Assembly (NCBI RefSeq): GCF_017355955.1
Contig: NZ_JAFFID010000004.1
Location: forward strand, 247,390-311,389
Length of the DNA: 64,000 nt
Source: Sabulibacter ruber
Lineage (GTDB): Bacteria > Bacteroidota > Bacteroidia > Cytophagales > Hymenobacteraceae
Reading direction: 5' to 3'
Within the stretch, counting starts at the first letter, position 1. Each line of letters opens with the position of its first letter. Below, piece after piece: positions 28,584 to 38,151 of the stretch. Position numbers and translations under genes: made by a program. Under the pieces are notes generated by a model. It worked only from the letters and a program-made list of their open reading frames with translations, did not search any database and was not told the DNA's origin.

Positions 28584-29741
28584 TTAATTATTCTTCTGAA
28601 GCATTTCTGTAAGTATGCCTTCTAGTTTGGTGACAAAGACATCATAGTTTAATCGGTCTGTGAATTCCTGATAAGAGTTTTCAGCCAGTTTTTTGTAAAC
28701 GGAAGGGTTTCTCCAGACCTCGGCCCAGCGCATGGCAAACTCTTCCACGGAGTCTCCCTCGCTCAATAACAATCCGTTCACTCCGTCTTTGATGATTTCC
28801 GATACTCCGCCGGTGTCTCTGCCAAGCGCCGGCAATCCGTAGGCATTTGCTTCACAGTACACGCATCCATAGCACTCGGCAAGGGACGGGAGTAGCAGCG
28901 CGTGCGATTCTTCAAGAATCTGCTTGATCCTGAGCTCATCGGCTTTGTTGTCTTTTCTTAGAAAACCTGCCTTGGTAACATGGTTTTCCAGCTCAGCGGG
29001 TATCTGCGGGGAGCAGCCTACAATGGTGAGATGGCTGTTGATGCCGTTTTGGAGCAGTTTTTTCAAAAAGAGCAAAGAATCTGGGCCGCCTTTTCTTTCC
29101 CAGTCTATTCCCAGGAACAGCAGGTTGCAGCGGCCGGATTTCAAGCGTTTCTCCACCAAAGAATATACCTCCTCTTTGGCCGGGGCCTGGTTCAGATTGG
29201 CCCCGAACGGAATGGTAGCCACTTTTGAGGCAGTGATGCCATAATGGTGGATGGCGCTCTGGGTTGCCCAGTCTGCCGAGAAAACTGCGGCGGAGGCTTT
29301 CTGAAGCGCTTTCTGGTACATCCTGTTTCCTGATCTGACGCTGCGGGACGTAAGATTGGTAAAGGCCGGGTAATAATCTACCAGGGTAGCAAAGGTGGTG
29401 TCATGGATTATACAGGAGGGTTTCTGGAAGGAAGTATATGCAAGCCAATCGCCATGGATCACCAGTACTACCTCGGGGTCTGTTTTGGCTACTTCCTTGT
29501 CAAGCTGTTTCCCTACCTCTTTCAGCCATTGCTCTTCCACCGATGACAAAAACCAGCGCTTCTGGGTTCTGTAATAGAACCGCCTCAGCCAATCATAATG
29601 CCAGGGTTCTTTGGCATCATGAAGCGTGATGGGAGCAACTTCATGGCCCTTTCTTTCAAGGGCTGATATGATGTGCGCCGGAATCCCTGACCAGGTGCCA
29701 GTTGATTTTGGGTTTCCCTTACTTGCTACGGCTATTCTCAT
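28584..29741 (-). CDS. Family 4 glycosyltransferase
   Basis: A 385-residue GT-B enzyme beginning MRIAVASKGNPKSTGTWSGI. The C-terminal half has LLFLGIDWERKGGPDSLLFL and the EX7E motif in ECYGCVYCEANAYGLPALG followed by TGGVSEIIKDGVNGLLL. It is predicted to act in repeat-unit assembly. The next gene downstream starts 20 bases after its stop. Confidence 0.92.
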   Translation of the reverse strand: MRIAVASKGNPKSTGTWSGIPAHIISALERKGHEVAPITLHDAKEPWHYDWLRRFYYRTQKRWFLSSVEEQWLKEVGKQLDKEVAKTDPEVVLVIHGDWLAYTSFQKPSCIIHDTTFATLVDYYPAFTNLTSRSVRSGNRMYQKALQKASAAVFSADWATQSAIHHYGITASKVATIPFGANLNQAPAKEEVYSLVEKRLKSGRCNLLFLGIDWERKGGPDSLLFLKKLLQNGINSHLTIVGCSPQIPAELENHVTKAGFLRKDNKADELRIKQILEESHALLLPSLAECYGCVYCEANAYGLPALGRDTGGVSEIIKDGVNGLLLSEGDSVEEFAMRWAEVWRNPSVYKKLAENSYQEFTDRLNYDVFVTKLEGILTEMLQKNN

Positions 29742-29850
29742 GGCTAATACCTCATCTTGGTGATCAATCGGGAGAAGTTTAAGAAGTTTGGTTTTTGGCC
29801 TGTTTTCTATGAATTCTGCTTAAAGTGGATCTTAACACTGCCTTGGTTAG

Positions 29851-30798
29851 TTAAAGGAAAGTGAAAAGCTTTAAACTCTTGAAAGCCTGATTCAATCTGC
29901 TGGTCAGGCGCTTCTTCTTTCTCAGCAAATAGGTTATACCCAGTAATTCAATACTGCCGTTTATCACCAGAGAAGTTAATCTCTTTCTGTACCCCGATTT
30001 TGCAAACAGGAGTTCATGGACCGGGTGAGTGCCCGAGGGGTACCCGCCCGAGTAGTGAATGTGGCTTATGTGGCAGTTGTCTGGGGTTTTCTGCAAGGCA
30101 TGGATTAGATCCAGCGTGTTGTTGTAGTCTCCGGCCCACGAACTCAGCCAGTTGTGTGGAGCTTTGCACAGGTTCAGGATGTTCCAATTGCCAAGAAGTG
30201 AAGCAATGTGCATGAACGCCTGATCATGCTTCTTGGCAATAGTGGGGTGGGCGCGGTACCAGTCCATGGCCTGGTAGAAATCATCAATGAACTCCCTCTT
30301 CCGGCGGGCGGCAAAATGACCTGCCGTAAAAGCGGTGTTCAGTTTGTCTTCCCCAAACAGTTTCCCCACAGCCTCTGGATTGTTGAAGTTGTACTTGCCT
30401 TTTGCTTTGTACTCAAAATCAGCATGGACAAAGTCATGGTCTTGTAAGTGCTCAAAGAAGATATCCCAATTGCACAGGGCTACAATGTCATTGTCTGAGT
30501 AAATAAATTCATCCCAATCGCCAAACCAGGCAAGAAACCTAAGCAAGAAGCCTTTGGGGCAATCAGTTAATACCTCCTGTAAGTTATTGATGAAGTCAAA
30601 CGCCTCCTGGGGAAACGTAGCGACATCTACTACTTCAACCTGTTTGTAGATGTACGTTTGCTGAACGGGTGTTCCGCCGAAATGAATAAGCCGAATAGGT
30701 AGAGTACAGCCTGTATTCCTAATTGAGGCAATTAGGTTTGCGCAGTGAGTCTCGCTTTTTTGATTAGCAACAAGGTATATTCCTCTTCTATTTGACAT
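29851..30798 (-). CDS. Putative GT-A-type glycosyltransferase
   Basis: A 315-residue protein. After MSNRRGIYLVANQKSETHCA comes a GT-A-like fold with FIYSDNDIVALCNW (Asp-Asn-Asp as the metal site), TAGHFAARRKREFIDD and a C-terminal HISHIHYSGGYPSGTHPVHE region. The pattern suggests a retaining GT8-like or related transferase, but no precise family is recognised. It lies between a GT4 gene and the flippase gene. Confidence 0.7.
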   Translation of the reverse strand: MSNRRGIYLVANQKSETHCANLIASIRNTGCTLPIRLIHFGGTPVQQTYIYKQVEVVDVATFPQEAFDFINNLQEVLTDCPKGFLLRFLAWFGDWDEFIYSDNDIVALCNWDIFFEHLQDHDFVHADFEYKAKGKYNFNNPEAVGKLFGEDKLNTAFTAGHFAARRKREFIDDFYQAMDWYRAHPTIAKKHDQAFMHIASLLGNWNILNLCKAPHNWLSSWAGDYNNTLDLIHALQKTPDNCHISHIHYSGGYPSGTHPVHELLFAKSGYRKRLTSLVINGSIELLGITYLLRKKKRLTSRLNQAFKSLKLFTFL

Positions 30799-30904
30799 AT
30801 CAGGTGAGTATTAGTAGCTCCTCTTTCTGGTAACCCTGCTTGCCTTGCTTAGGCAGGGCCTGGGACCGTAATTGGTTTAGTATAGGTGGTGATGCGGTAG
30901 TAAA

Positions 30905-32254
30905 TCAAATGTCTTTGTGTATCATTGAGTTATTTGCCTCTTTTGAGAATTTCAGCTTATAAACGCCATAAGATACATTTATGGAAAGCTGAATAAGAGA
31001 GAAAGCCAGGTTCATCTTGTAGAGGTTTATCAAAGAAGATAAATCTGTTGTGATCAGGAAGATGACGGTTGTTGATACGTTCAGGATAATGGATACAAAC
31101 GGATTGAGCAGCCATCCTCTACTAGTAGTCAGGTTTGATGCCTGCGTGGCAATCAAGCCAATACACGCGCTTGAAATACATAAAACCAGTTCATCGTTCA
31201 GGCCTAGGTATTTGTTTCCTAGCAAATGCAGGATGGGGGTAGAAAATAGCCAGGCACTAAAGGTGATGAAGATACAGATGAACAGCAGCCCAAGTAATAT
31301 CTGAAAGTACTTAGAGGTGATATTGGCCAGGTCGTTGGGCATGCGGGCGAACCTGGGAATGACCAATATGCTGCACAGCCCGGCTACCAAGTTTAACATT
31401 ATTGCCAACCGGCCAAGTGCCCCTGCTTGTGCAATGGAGGTGGTAGACCCAATCATGGAAACCAGCCAGATGGTGAGTTGCCCAGAAATGCAGTAATAAA
31501 TTACCATGGGCAATGTCTTTCTGACAAACACCAGTAAACTGTTTTTGATCTCCTTGTCGGTACTCTGGTGGTAATCGGTGTAGGGTTCGGTGATGTTTTT
31601 TAGTTTAATATTGCTTAGCGCTTGCATGATGCTGGTAGCTAATATCGCTACTCCGGCCAGAGGCAAAAGGAGAATGCTTAGTGCCAGCAGAATAAGCCGT
31701 CCAACATTGTTGGCCAGTTGCAGTTTCTGCAGTTTTATGATGTCTTGATGCAGTTTGGCAGGGATTTCAAAAATGGAGCCGGAAAGGGTGGTGTAAAAGG
31801 CAGGAACAAGCGCCAACGCAATAAAGGTGGCAACAAGATATCCGGCGCCGTTGCGTAAGAGGAGAAAGAATAGGATTGGCAATGACACCAATAAGCTAAA
31901 AGCCGCAAACTTGTTTCTTAAGGATAACCCTGTTGAGATCACCTTTCCTAACTCTGATTTGGTTTTCCAGACTTCTCCACCTTTAGCCATTACCCCATTG
32001 CTTATCCCCGAGTCAGATAAGACAAGCATAGTTCCAAGCATGGTGTTGGCTAAGGTATAGAAGGCATATTCCTGGGTTGGAAGTAATCTGATAATCAATA
32101 TCCCGCTTATGAAACCAGAGGCTTGTATGAGTGTCTGAGTGGATATGGTGATAAACGTTAGCTTAAAAAGGCTGGTGAGCTTTACAAGATTGGAACGGAA
32201 GTATAAGCCGGTAGATAAATTTTTCATAGTAAGCGTGTGAAGATTGCATTCCAA
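30905..32254 (-). CDS. Oligosaccharide flippase, Wzx-like
   Basis: A 449-residue MOP/polysaccharide-transporter-type protein with about twelve membrane segments. The start of the domain is FITISTQTLIQASGFISGIL with RLLPTQEYAFYTLANTMLG, the usual first helices of Wzx/RfbX proteins. It would flip the undecaprenyl-linked repeat unit to the periplasmic face before polymerisation. An ATG at 32227 (MKNLSTGLYF) could be the true start. It is the only flippase in the cluster, which fits one polymer product. Confidence 0.88.
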   Translation of the reverse strand: MECNLHTLTMKNLSTGLYFRSNLVKLTSLFKLTFITISTQTLIQASGFISGILIIRLLPTQEYAFYTLANTMLGTMLVLSDSGISNGVMAKGGEVWKTKSELGKVISTGLSLRNKFAAFSLLVSLPILFFLLLRNGAGYLVATFIALALVPAFYTTLSGSIFEIPAKLHQDIIKLQKLQLANNVGRLILLALSILLLPLAGVAILATSIMQALSNIKLKNITEPYTDYHQSTDKEIKNSLLVFVRKTLPMVIYYCISGQLTIWLVSMIGSTTSIAQAGALGRLAIMLNLVAGLCSILVIPRFARMPNDLANITSKYFQILLGLLFICIFITFSAWLFSTPILHLLGNKYLGLNDELVLCISSACIGLIATQASNLTTSRGWLLNPFVSIILNVSTTVIFLITTDLSSLINLYKMNLAFSLIQLSINVSYGVYKLKFSKEANNSMIHKDI

Positions 32255-32357
32255 CTATTTCGCCCATTTTGATTGTCCTAACTGCTGGTTTCAATTACTC
32301 TCAACTAATTATTGCTTCTGGGTTGGATAGAGGGAACTGCTGTTCTGGTGCTGCACT

Positions 32358-33233
32358 TCAGTTATCAGAGTTAAAGTGCCATTTCCAGCCCATCTGCCAT
32401 ATTTTATGCCTCACTGGCCCAGTGTAGTGGCGCATCGCGATTTTGCCCGGGTGATACCCCATGGCAAAATCAAACTGGTCTGAAGAGTCTATTATGAATT
32501 GTCTTGGGTCTAGAATATTTGCTCCTTGTTTAGTAAATGCGTATTCAAATGCGAGTTGCTCTGAGAAGTAGCAGAAGTTATTATTGAGTCTCTCCAGGTA
32601 AAGGAATATGTCCCTAGAATCAAACGTGTTGTTTATGACCAATAATCCGGAGTTCAAGGGGTAAAATGACTCTCTTGCCTGGTTGAAGTGATTTCCAATT
32701 TCAGCAATTGTGTCAGGAACATACCAGAGGCCTTGCTGTAGTAAGTGGCTGTTTAGGTAGTAGGGTATATTTTTATAGAATATAATATCTGAGTCTATAA
32801 ATAGTGTCTGGTTTTGGTGTGGATGACAAAGGATCACGTTCAGTTTCTTCGCTAGAACATTCACCCTCAGAAGTTCTTGGTATACCTTGATGTTGTCTAA
32901 TTGATGGAGGGCATTCCAGTTTTTAACCTCTACAAAGGAAAAGAGTGTTTTGAACACGCTCTTTTGTTCGTTTGTGTAAGTACCATCTGAGTAAATGGTC
33001 CATTTTGGGGGAGTGCCGGCATAATGAACCATTGACATGATTGAGAGGATCTGATCCTCAAAACCGTGGCTTCCTGAGAAGCTGATTATTTCAAAGGGTA
33101 CATGTTTTCTGTTATGAAGGCTTACCTTTTGTTTATGTAAAACGCCTTTAATGAACTTCCTTTTATTCCACGAGGCTTTGGTTTGGCATAACAGTTTTGT
33201 TATACCACCCTGGTACTTAATCTTTCTTTTCAT
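32358..33233 (-). CDS. Putative glycosyltransferase with DSD motif
   Basis: A 291-residue protein with an N-terminal basic stretch, FEIISFSGSHGFEDQILSIM and a central TLFIDSDIIFYKN, which looks like a metal-binding DxD. PLNSGLLVINN and FCYFSEQLAFEYAF follow, as in GT8-like and related enzymes. The family is not certain. The gene is AT-rich compared with its neighbours and directly follows the wzc-like gene, which often marks the beginning of the transferase block. Confidence 0.65.
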   Translation of the reverse strand: MKRKIKYQGGITKLLCQTKASWNKRKFIKGVLHKQKVSLHNRKHVPFEIISFSGSHGFEDQILSIMSMVHYAGTPPKWTIYSDGTYTNEQKSVFKTLFSFVEVKNWNALHQLDNIKVYQELLRVNVLAKKLNVILCHPHQNQTLFIDSDIIFYKNIPYYLNSHLLQQGLWYVPDTIAEIGNHFNQARESFYPLNSGLLVINNTFDSRDIFLYLERLNNNFCYFSEQLAFEYAFTKQGANILDPRQFIIDSSDQFDFAMGYHPGKIAMRHYTGPVRHKIWQMGWKWHFNSDN

Positions 33234-33334
33234 TACAATTTGGGGGGAATTGTTAGTATATGCTTGGTGTATTTTTACATACCTGAATTTTTAGATTGTT
33301 TGATTTTCCCTTGAAAAGAATAGCTGCCGCTTTG

Positions 33335-35710
33335 TTAAACTGCATCCTTCTCTTTTCTCTTTCTTTTCTCTTTTTTATCATCTCCGTAAGCGCCATATCC
33401 ATATTCATAGCCATAGTGCCCGCTGGCTTTTGCATCATTAAGCACCAACAGTGGGTGAGGCAAGGTTTTATTCTGGTAGATGTTCTCAATAATATCCACC
33501 TGGCTGCGGAGGGTATGATTGTACCGCACCATGTAAATAGAAGAGTCTACCAGATTGCTAAGGGTGTAGGCGTCCGCCACCATTCCTATCGGGGCCGTGT
33601 CTATGATGATGTAATCAAATATCTCTTTCAACTCTGTGATCAGGTGGTTGAGTTTGGCAGACATCATCAGTTCCGTTGGGTTAGGCGGGATTGGGCCTGC
33701 ACCTATGGCAAATAGATCTGGTGCTTTCTCCACCGGATGTATGAGATCATCCATGGTGACGTCATCGGAGATCAGGTAGTTGGTGATGCCTGGTTTGCCG
33801 TGTAAGTTCAGGACCTTGGCAAGCTCAGGTTTGCGTAAGTCCAGACCTAGCAGAATCACTTTCTTGCCGGTCAGCACAAGGCTCATGCCCAAGTTAATGG
33901 TGAAAAAAGTCTTTCCTTCGCCGCTCATGCTGGACGTGACCATGATCACTTTGTTTGTTCTGCCGGCCATGGCAAAGCTTAGGTTAGTTCTTATCAGCCG
34001 GAACATTTCAACAATAGCATCACGGTTGCCTTTGCTTACCACAATGGTGTCCTGGCTGGTGTTATGGCAGATTTCACCAAGCACAGGTGTATCGGTCAGG
34101 TTCTCTACTTCTTGTTTGGTTTGTACCCGGTTGTTGAACAGGTTGCTGACGTATATGATGGAGAAAGGAATTCCTAACCCTAACAACACAGCAATGAGAT
34201 AGATGGTAGAGTGATTAGGCAGCTGTGCACTCTCTTCAATCATTGCCGGATCTATGATGCGCGAATGAGAAACCGAAGCGGCCAAAGACAATGCGGTCTC
34301 TTCCCGTTTCTGTAAAAGGTAGAGGTATAGGTTCTGTTTGATGCTTTGCTGGCGACTGATTTCCAACAGCTCCCGCTCCATGGAGGGCACCTTCTTGATT
34401 TTGGTCTTGTACTGCCCAGAAGCGGCCTTCAATTTATTGCTGGTGATAATGAGGCTTGCCTTGATGTTGCGCAGGTTTTCCAGAATGTTCTTGCGCAGAT
34501 TGGCTAACTGCTCATTGATGTTTTGGATAAGCGGGCTGTTGGGGTTTGTGGTACGCAACATGCGCTCCCGCTCAAGCTGCAGTTCATTGAATTTGCCTAT
34601 CAGGGTCATTAAAGTTGGGTCCTGAATGCCCAATGAACTTGGTACCATCCGGTACTGCCCTTTGTTTTTCGCTAGGTAGCTTTCTATTGACCTCAGAATG
34701 TCAATCTGGATGGCCCAGTCAGCTAATTGCTTGTTGTAGTTATTGGCCTGCTCCAGGTAGCCGGTCGCCTGAATGCTGACATCGGTCACCTCGTTCTGGC
34801 TTTTGTATTTCTCTACATTTTTCTCTACCCCTGAGATCTCGGTGGTAAGGTAATTTAAGCGCTCGTCTAAGAAATTCAGAGTGTTTGTGGCAATCGCGTT
34901 TTTGTCTTCGCTTGCCTCTTTGTTGTATACCTCTACCAGCTTGTTGATGATATCCTGTGCTCTTTCGGGCTTGGGGTCTGTCAGGGTGAGGTTTAGAACA
35001 CTGGCGTTTTCATTTACCTGAACAATCTTGAGCGCGTTGTGGTAATGGATGGCCACCTCCTGAATGTCCTGGAACTTTACTTTGATGTCTCTTATGCCGG
35101 TGGTATCAATTGAGGTGGTGTTGTAAGCGGTTAAAGCGGTGAAGGTGGCGTACGGCTTCTTTATCTGCTGGCCAAAATGATGGGTGGTAGCCTTGCCGTT
35201 GTACTCCCTTATCTCAAAGGTGTTGTTGTCCTTGATGTGGATGGTAACCTCTTTGCCGTAAGCCTCAGGGTGCAGCTGATTGATGACAATCTTAACGGGA
35301 AGTTCTTCCCCGTAGATTTCCTCGTCCTGGAACTTGCCATCAATGTAGTAATTGGTGAACAAGGAAAGATTGGTCACCACCCTTTCCATGAGGGTTTTGG
35401 AGCTCAGGATCAGGATTTCATTGTCAATGTTTTTGGCTGAGTTAAACATTTCCAGATCGCTGAACGCGCCTGAACTGGCCATGTCTGGCCCGCTTTTGTT
35501 GTCTTTTATCAGTAGTTTGCCTACTACCGTGTACTGCGTTTTGGTATTGTAACGTAGGTACATAAAGGCCGCCCCAGAGCACAAGAGAGCCCCTAGCAGA
35601 AATAAATACCAGTATTTCAGGTATTGAAAGAGTGTGGTCTTGAAATCCTTTGATTCCTTTCTTTCTGATTTCAGAGGAAACAGTTCCTCATTTCCCTTCA
35701 TGCCCTTCAT
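33335..35710 (-). CDS. Polysaccharide co-polymerase/tyrosine autokinase (Wzc-like)
   Basis: The 791-residue inner-membrane protein controls chain length and export. It has a Wzz domain with a first membrane segment at about residues 37-55, a long periplasmic coiled-coil region (about 240-480), a second membrane segment at about 495-515, and a cytosolic BY-kinase domain. The kinase has Walker A in SSMSGEGKTF (about 595), Walker A-prime in VILLGLDLRKP and Walker B in YIIIDTAPIG (about 700). The Tyr-rich tail HYGYEYGYGAY (about 766-777) is the expected autophosphorylation site. It is 11 bases downstream of the wza-like gene. No cognate low-molecular-weight tyrosine phosphatase is visible in the window. 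Confidence 0.95.
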   Translation of the reverse strand: MKGMKGNEELFPLKSERKESKDFKTTLFQYLKYWYLFLLGALLCSGAAFMYLRYNTKTQYTVVGKLLIKDNKSGPDMASSGAFSDLEMFNSAKNIDNEILILSSKTLMERVVTNLSLFTNYYIDGKFQDEEIYGEELPVKIVINQLHPEAYGKEVTIHIKDNNTFEIREYNGKATTHHFGQQIKKPYATFTALTAYNTTSIDTTGIRDIKVKFQDIQEVAIHYHNALKIVQVNENASVLNLTLTDPKPERAQDIINKLVEVYNKEASEDKNAIATNTLNFLDERLNYLTTEISGVEKNVEKYKSQNEVTDVSIQATGYLEQANNYNKQLADWAIQIDILRSIESYLAKNKGQYRMVPSSLGIQDPTLMTLIGKFNELQLERERMLRTTNPNSPLIQNINEQLANLRKNILENLRNIKASLIITSNKLKAASGQYKTKIKKVPSMERELLEISRQQSIKQNLYLYLLQKREETALSLAASVSHSRIIDPAMIEESAQLPNHSTIYLIAVLLGLGIPFSIIYVSNLFNNRVQTKQEVENLTDTPVLGEICHNTSQDTIVVSKGNRDAIVEMFRLIRTNLSFAMAGRTNKVIMVTSSMSGEGKTFFTINLGMSLVLTGKKVILLGLDLRKPELAKVLNLHGKPGITNYLISDDVTMDDLIHPVEKAPDLFAIGAGPIPPNPTELMMSAKLNHLITELKEIFDYIIIDTAPIGMVADAYTLSNLVDSSIYMVRYNHTLRSQVDIIENIYQNKTLPHPLLVLNDAKASGHYGYEYGYGAYGDDKKEKRKRKEKDAV

Positions 35711-35721
35711 ATTGCGGTGTA

Positions 35722-36525
35722 TTATATAATTCCGGAAAGAATAAGTGTTAATAGTGAGATGATGGAAAGACCTAAAGAGATATCTGATCTGGTTTCACTG
35801 AGTGCGGAGGCCCTTATTTTATGCGGTTCAACATAGACAATGTCATTTTGCTGCAGGTAGAAGTAAGGAGATTCCAGAAGGTTCTTCTGCGCCAGGTTCA
35901 GGCGGGCAGTACTGCGTACTCCGTCTTTCTCTCTAAGAATCAGGACATTGTCCCGTTTGCCGTATAAGGTCAAGTCTCCGGCCAGGCCTATGGCTTCCAA
36001 GATATTTATTCTCTCAGTGGGCACAGTGTAGGAATCTGGCTTGTTTACTTCTCCAAGCACGGTGAACCTGAAATTCAGGAACCGGATGTTGACGATAGGG
36101 TTTTTGACATGTTTTTTGATTTCTAGCGTCATTTTATCGGTTGCCTGAGCTTTGGTTAACCCTGCCAGTTTCACCTTTCCCAGTACCGGGAAGTTGATAC
36201 TACCGCTTTTGTCTACCAGGTATCCTTCAGATAATCTTGAGCCGGACCCATTGCTGGCGCTCCCGGGCGTAACCAGGGTGCCGTTGTTGAACAGTTCGTT
36301 TGCCTCGGGGCTCAGGCTGCTGACCGTGATCCCCAGAAGGTCATCAGGTTGAATAATCAGTTCTCTGGTGTTTTCAATAATGGTTTCCGTCTCAGGTGAT
36401 TGCTTCAAATCTTCAAAGTACACAAGATGCTTGGAGGAGGTGCATGAGGTGGCGTATATAATGAGGAATAAGAGCGCTACATATTTTAAAAAAGTGTAAA
36501 TCTTTAATTCTGAATGAACATTCAT
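35722..36525 (-). CDS. Polysaccharide export outer-membrane lipoprotein (Wza/OPX family)
   Basis: The 267-residue protein has a lipoprotein signal with lipobox-like YATSC (Cys about 28). A poly_export domain follows (IQPDDLLGITVSS, about 55-68). One SLBB domain includes VLGEVNKPDSYTVP and INILEAIGLAGD. A C-terminal hydrophobic segment (GLSIISLLTLILSGII) is typical of Bacteroidota OPX proteins. With the Wzc-like protein it would form the trans-envelope export channel. It is the first gene of the minus-strand cluster, so the main promoter of the locus should lie between 36526 and 36880. Confidence 0.93.
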   Translation of the reverse strand: MNVHSELKIYTFLKYVALLFLIIYATSCTSSKHLVYFEDLKQSPETETIIENTRELIIQPDDLLGITVSSLSPEANELFNNGTLVTPGSASNGSGSRLSEGYLVDKSGSINFPVLGKVKLAGLTKAQATDKMTLEIKKHVKNPIVNIRFLNFRFTVLGEVNKPDSYTVPTERINILEAIGLAGDLTLYGKRDNVLILREKDGVRSTARLNLAQKNLLESPYFYLQQNDIVYVEPHKIRASALSETRSDISLGLSIISLLTLILSGII

Positions 36526-36886
36526 GCCCTATTTTTAATAATAGTGTTGGTATTGTATAAAAAAGTATAAGCAATATCTAATTTAGCGTTATTTTCTAAA
36601 CAACCAAACAGATGGTATCTATTTAATAATTTATTGAAGTTAATGGGTTGCCCTATACTAAGAAGGTAGTATTCTGGTCTTTCTTTTAATGTAATGCTCT
36701 TGTTTCTTAAGATCTGATGACGTGGATTCTTTCGTTTGTTTTAGGGGGAGGGGGAAATCCGAAGATTACTTAAAGTTAGCCAATTATATTAGAAAGCAAA
36801 AATAAGTTTAAATAAATATTGAAATAGTTATGTTGTGCTCTTTGGGATAGAAGCCTTCTAAAAGCAAGTTGGTAAACAGAAACAAA
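36526..36886. other. Upstream region of the exopolysaccharide cluster
   Basis: This AT-rich region has no ORF and separates the wza-like gene from the aldo/keto reductase gene. As the first gap upstream of the minus-strand cluster it should carry its main promoter. I cannot place -33 and -7 boxes confidently. No regulator gene for the cluster is adjacent. Confidence 0.4.
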
Positions 36887-36948
36887 GAGCCCAACCGGTG
36901 TTTTGAAGCTTTTTTCTTAAAAGTAGCGTCAAAACACCGGTTGGGCTC
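36887..36948. terminator. Long hairpin downstream of the aldo/keto reductase gene
   Basis: GAGCCCAACCGGTGTTTTGA pairs perfectly over 20 bases with the complement at 36929-36948, around a 22-base loop that contains a T6 run. It lies 22 bases past the stop of the minus-strand gene and probably ends its transcript. Confidence 0.7.
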
Positions 36949-36969
36949 TCAATGAATAGAAATGATGGT

Positions 36970-38124
36970 TTAACTCAATTTAGGTTCAGGAGCGTTAGCG
37001 GCAATCAGCTTTTCCTTTTTAAGTTCTTTCCAGAAATCGGCAGGAATACGGGTTTTGAAAGAGGCGGCATTATCTGCCGATTGCTTTGGGTTGCTGGCGC
37101 CCGGTATCACAGATGTCACAATGGCGGGTGCGGCAGAAAACTGCAGGGCCGCCGTGCGCAGATCTACCTTGTGGTTCTGGGCAATGGCACTCATTCTATT
37201 GCGTTTCTGTAAGTAGCCCTCCGGGATGGTATTGCCATAGTTGTACCGGTCCTTGCCGGCCAGGAACCCGGCGTTGAGCGGAGCCCCAATCACAAGGGAA
37301 ACGTCTTTTTTCTCGCAGGCCGGAAACAACCGGCTGAGGGCATCCTGGTGGTACATAAGGGAATACTGGGTTGCCGAGAGCATGATGGTAGGCTCTGCCA
37401 CCTCCAGGGTTTTCAGAATAGGTTCAATGCGGTTCACGCCCAGTCCCCAGGCTTTGATAATGCCCTCTTCCCGCATCTTGGTAAGCTCAGGCATGGCACC
37501 CTTCTGGGCCTGTTGGAAATACTCGGTCCAGTTCTCTTTCATGTCGCCGTTGTCTGGTGACAGGTCATGGATGAACACAATGTCAATGCTGGAAAGGCCC
37601 AGCCTGAGCAAACTGTCTTCCACCGATCTGCGCACCCCGGCGGCCGAATAGTCATACTTGAACTTAAAGTTCAGTTTGCCTTTCCAGATATCGTTGGGGT
37701 TTTCCTTGAAGTTAGGCTCTGGCTCAAACACCCGGCCTACCTTTGTGGATAACACATATTCATTCCGGTTCTTGTTGAAAAGGAAATGCCCCATGCGGCG
37801 CTCGCTTAAGCCATAGCCATAGAAAGGAGAGGTGTCAAAGTAGCGCACCCCGGCGTTCCAGGCTGCTTGCATGGCCTCGTTGATCTGTTCATTGGTGTTT
37901 ATATGGAAGGCATTGCCGGCAGCTACTCCGCCCATCCCAGATTTGTTGGGCAGCCGGTAACCGGCTTTCATTTGTTCAAATTCCACTTCAGGCATTTCAG
38001 GTTGATTAGGGGTAAACTGATTTTCTGCGGCAAAAGCCGAGGAGAGCAGGGGAGAAAACGCGGTGGCAGCAGTGGCCAGAGCCGTCTTGGTTATAAAATC
38101 ACGTCTTGAAACCATACTTTTCAA
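36970..38124 (-). CDS. Tat-exported aldo/keto reductase
   Basis: The 384-residue protein has a twin-arginine signal (SRRDFITKTALATAATAF, residues 6-23, with an AFAAE cleavage region). The (beta/alpha)8 aldo/keto reductase domain follows. The catalytic tetrad is visible as D97 and Y102 in FDTSPFYG, K128 in STKVGR and H in FIHDLSPD. The overall pattern is close to the D-threo-aldose (L-fucose) dehydrogenase/pyridoxal dehydrogenase branch. It may act on sugars in the periplasm, exported already folded with its cofactor. The adjacent SDR gene is 27 bases upstream, so the two are probably co-transcribed. Confidence 0.9.
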   Translation of the reverse strand: MKSMVSRRDFITKTALATAATAFSPLLSSAFAAENQFTPNQPEMPEVEFEQMKAGYRLPNKSGMGGVAAGNAFHINTNEQINEAMQAAWNAGVRYFDTSPFYGYGLSERRMGHFLFNKNRNEYVLSTKVGRVFEPEPNFKENPNDIWKGKLNFKFKYDYSAAGVRRSVEDSLLRLGLSSIDIVFIHDLSPDNGDMKENWTEYFQQAQKGAMPELTKMREEGIIKAWGLGVNRIEPILKTLEVAEPTIMLSATQYSLMYHQDALSRLFPACEKKDVSLVIGAPLNAGFLAGKDRYNYGNTIPEGYLQKRNRMSAIAQNHKVDLRTAALQFSAAPAIVTSVIPGASNPKQSADNAASFKTRIPADFWKELKKEKLIAANAPEPKLS

Positions 38125-38151
38125 GTAAATTAATAGGAAGCTAACTAGAGT

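Noticed and set aside
33253..33489. A 78-codon minus-strand ORF over the end of the wzc-like gene
   Set aside because: It overlaps the well-supported kinase tail in another frame and has no domain.
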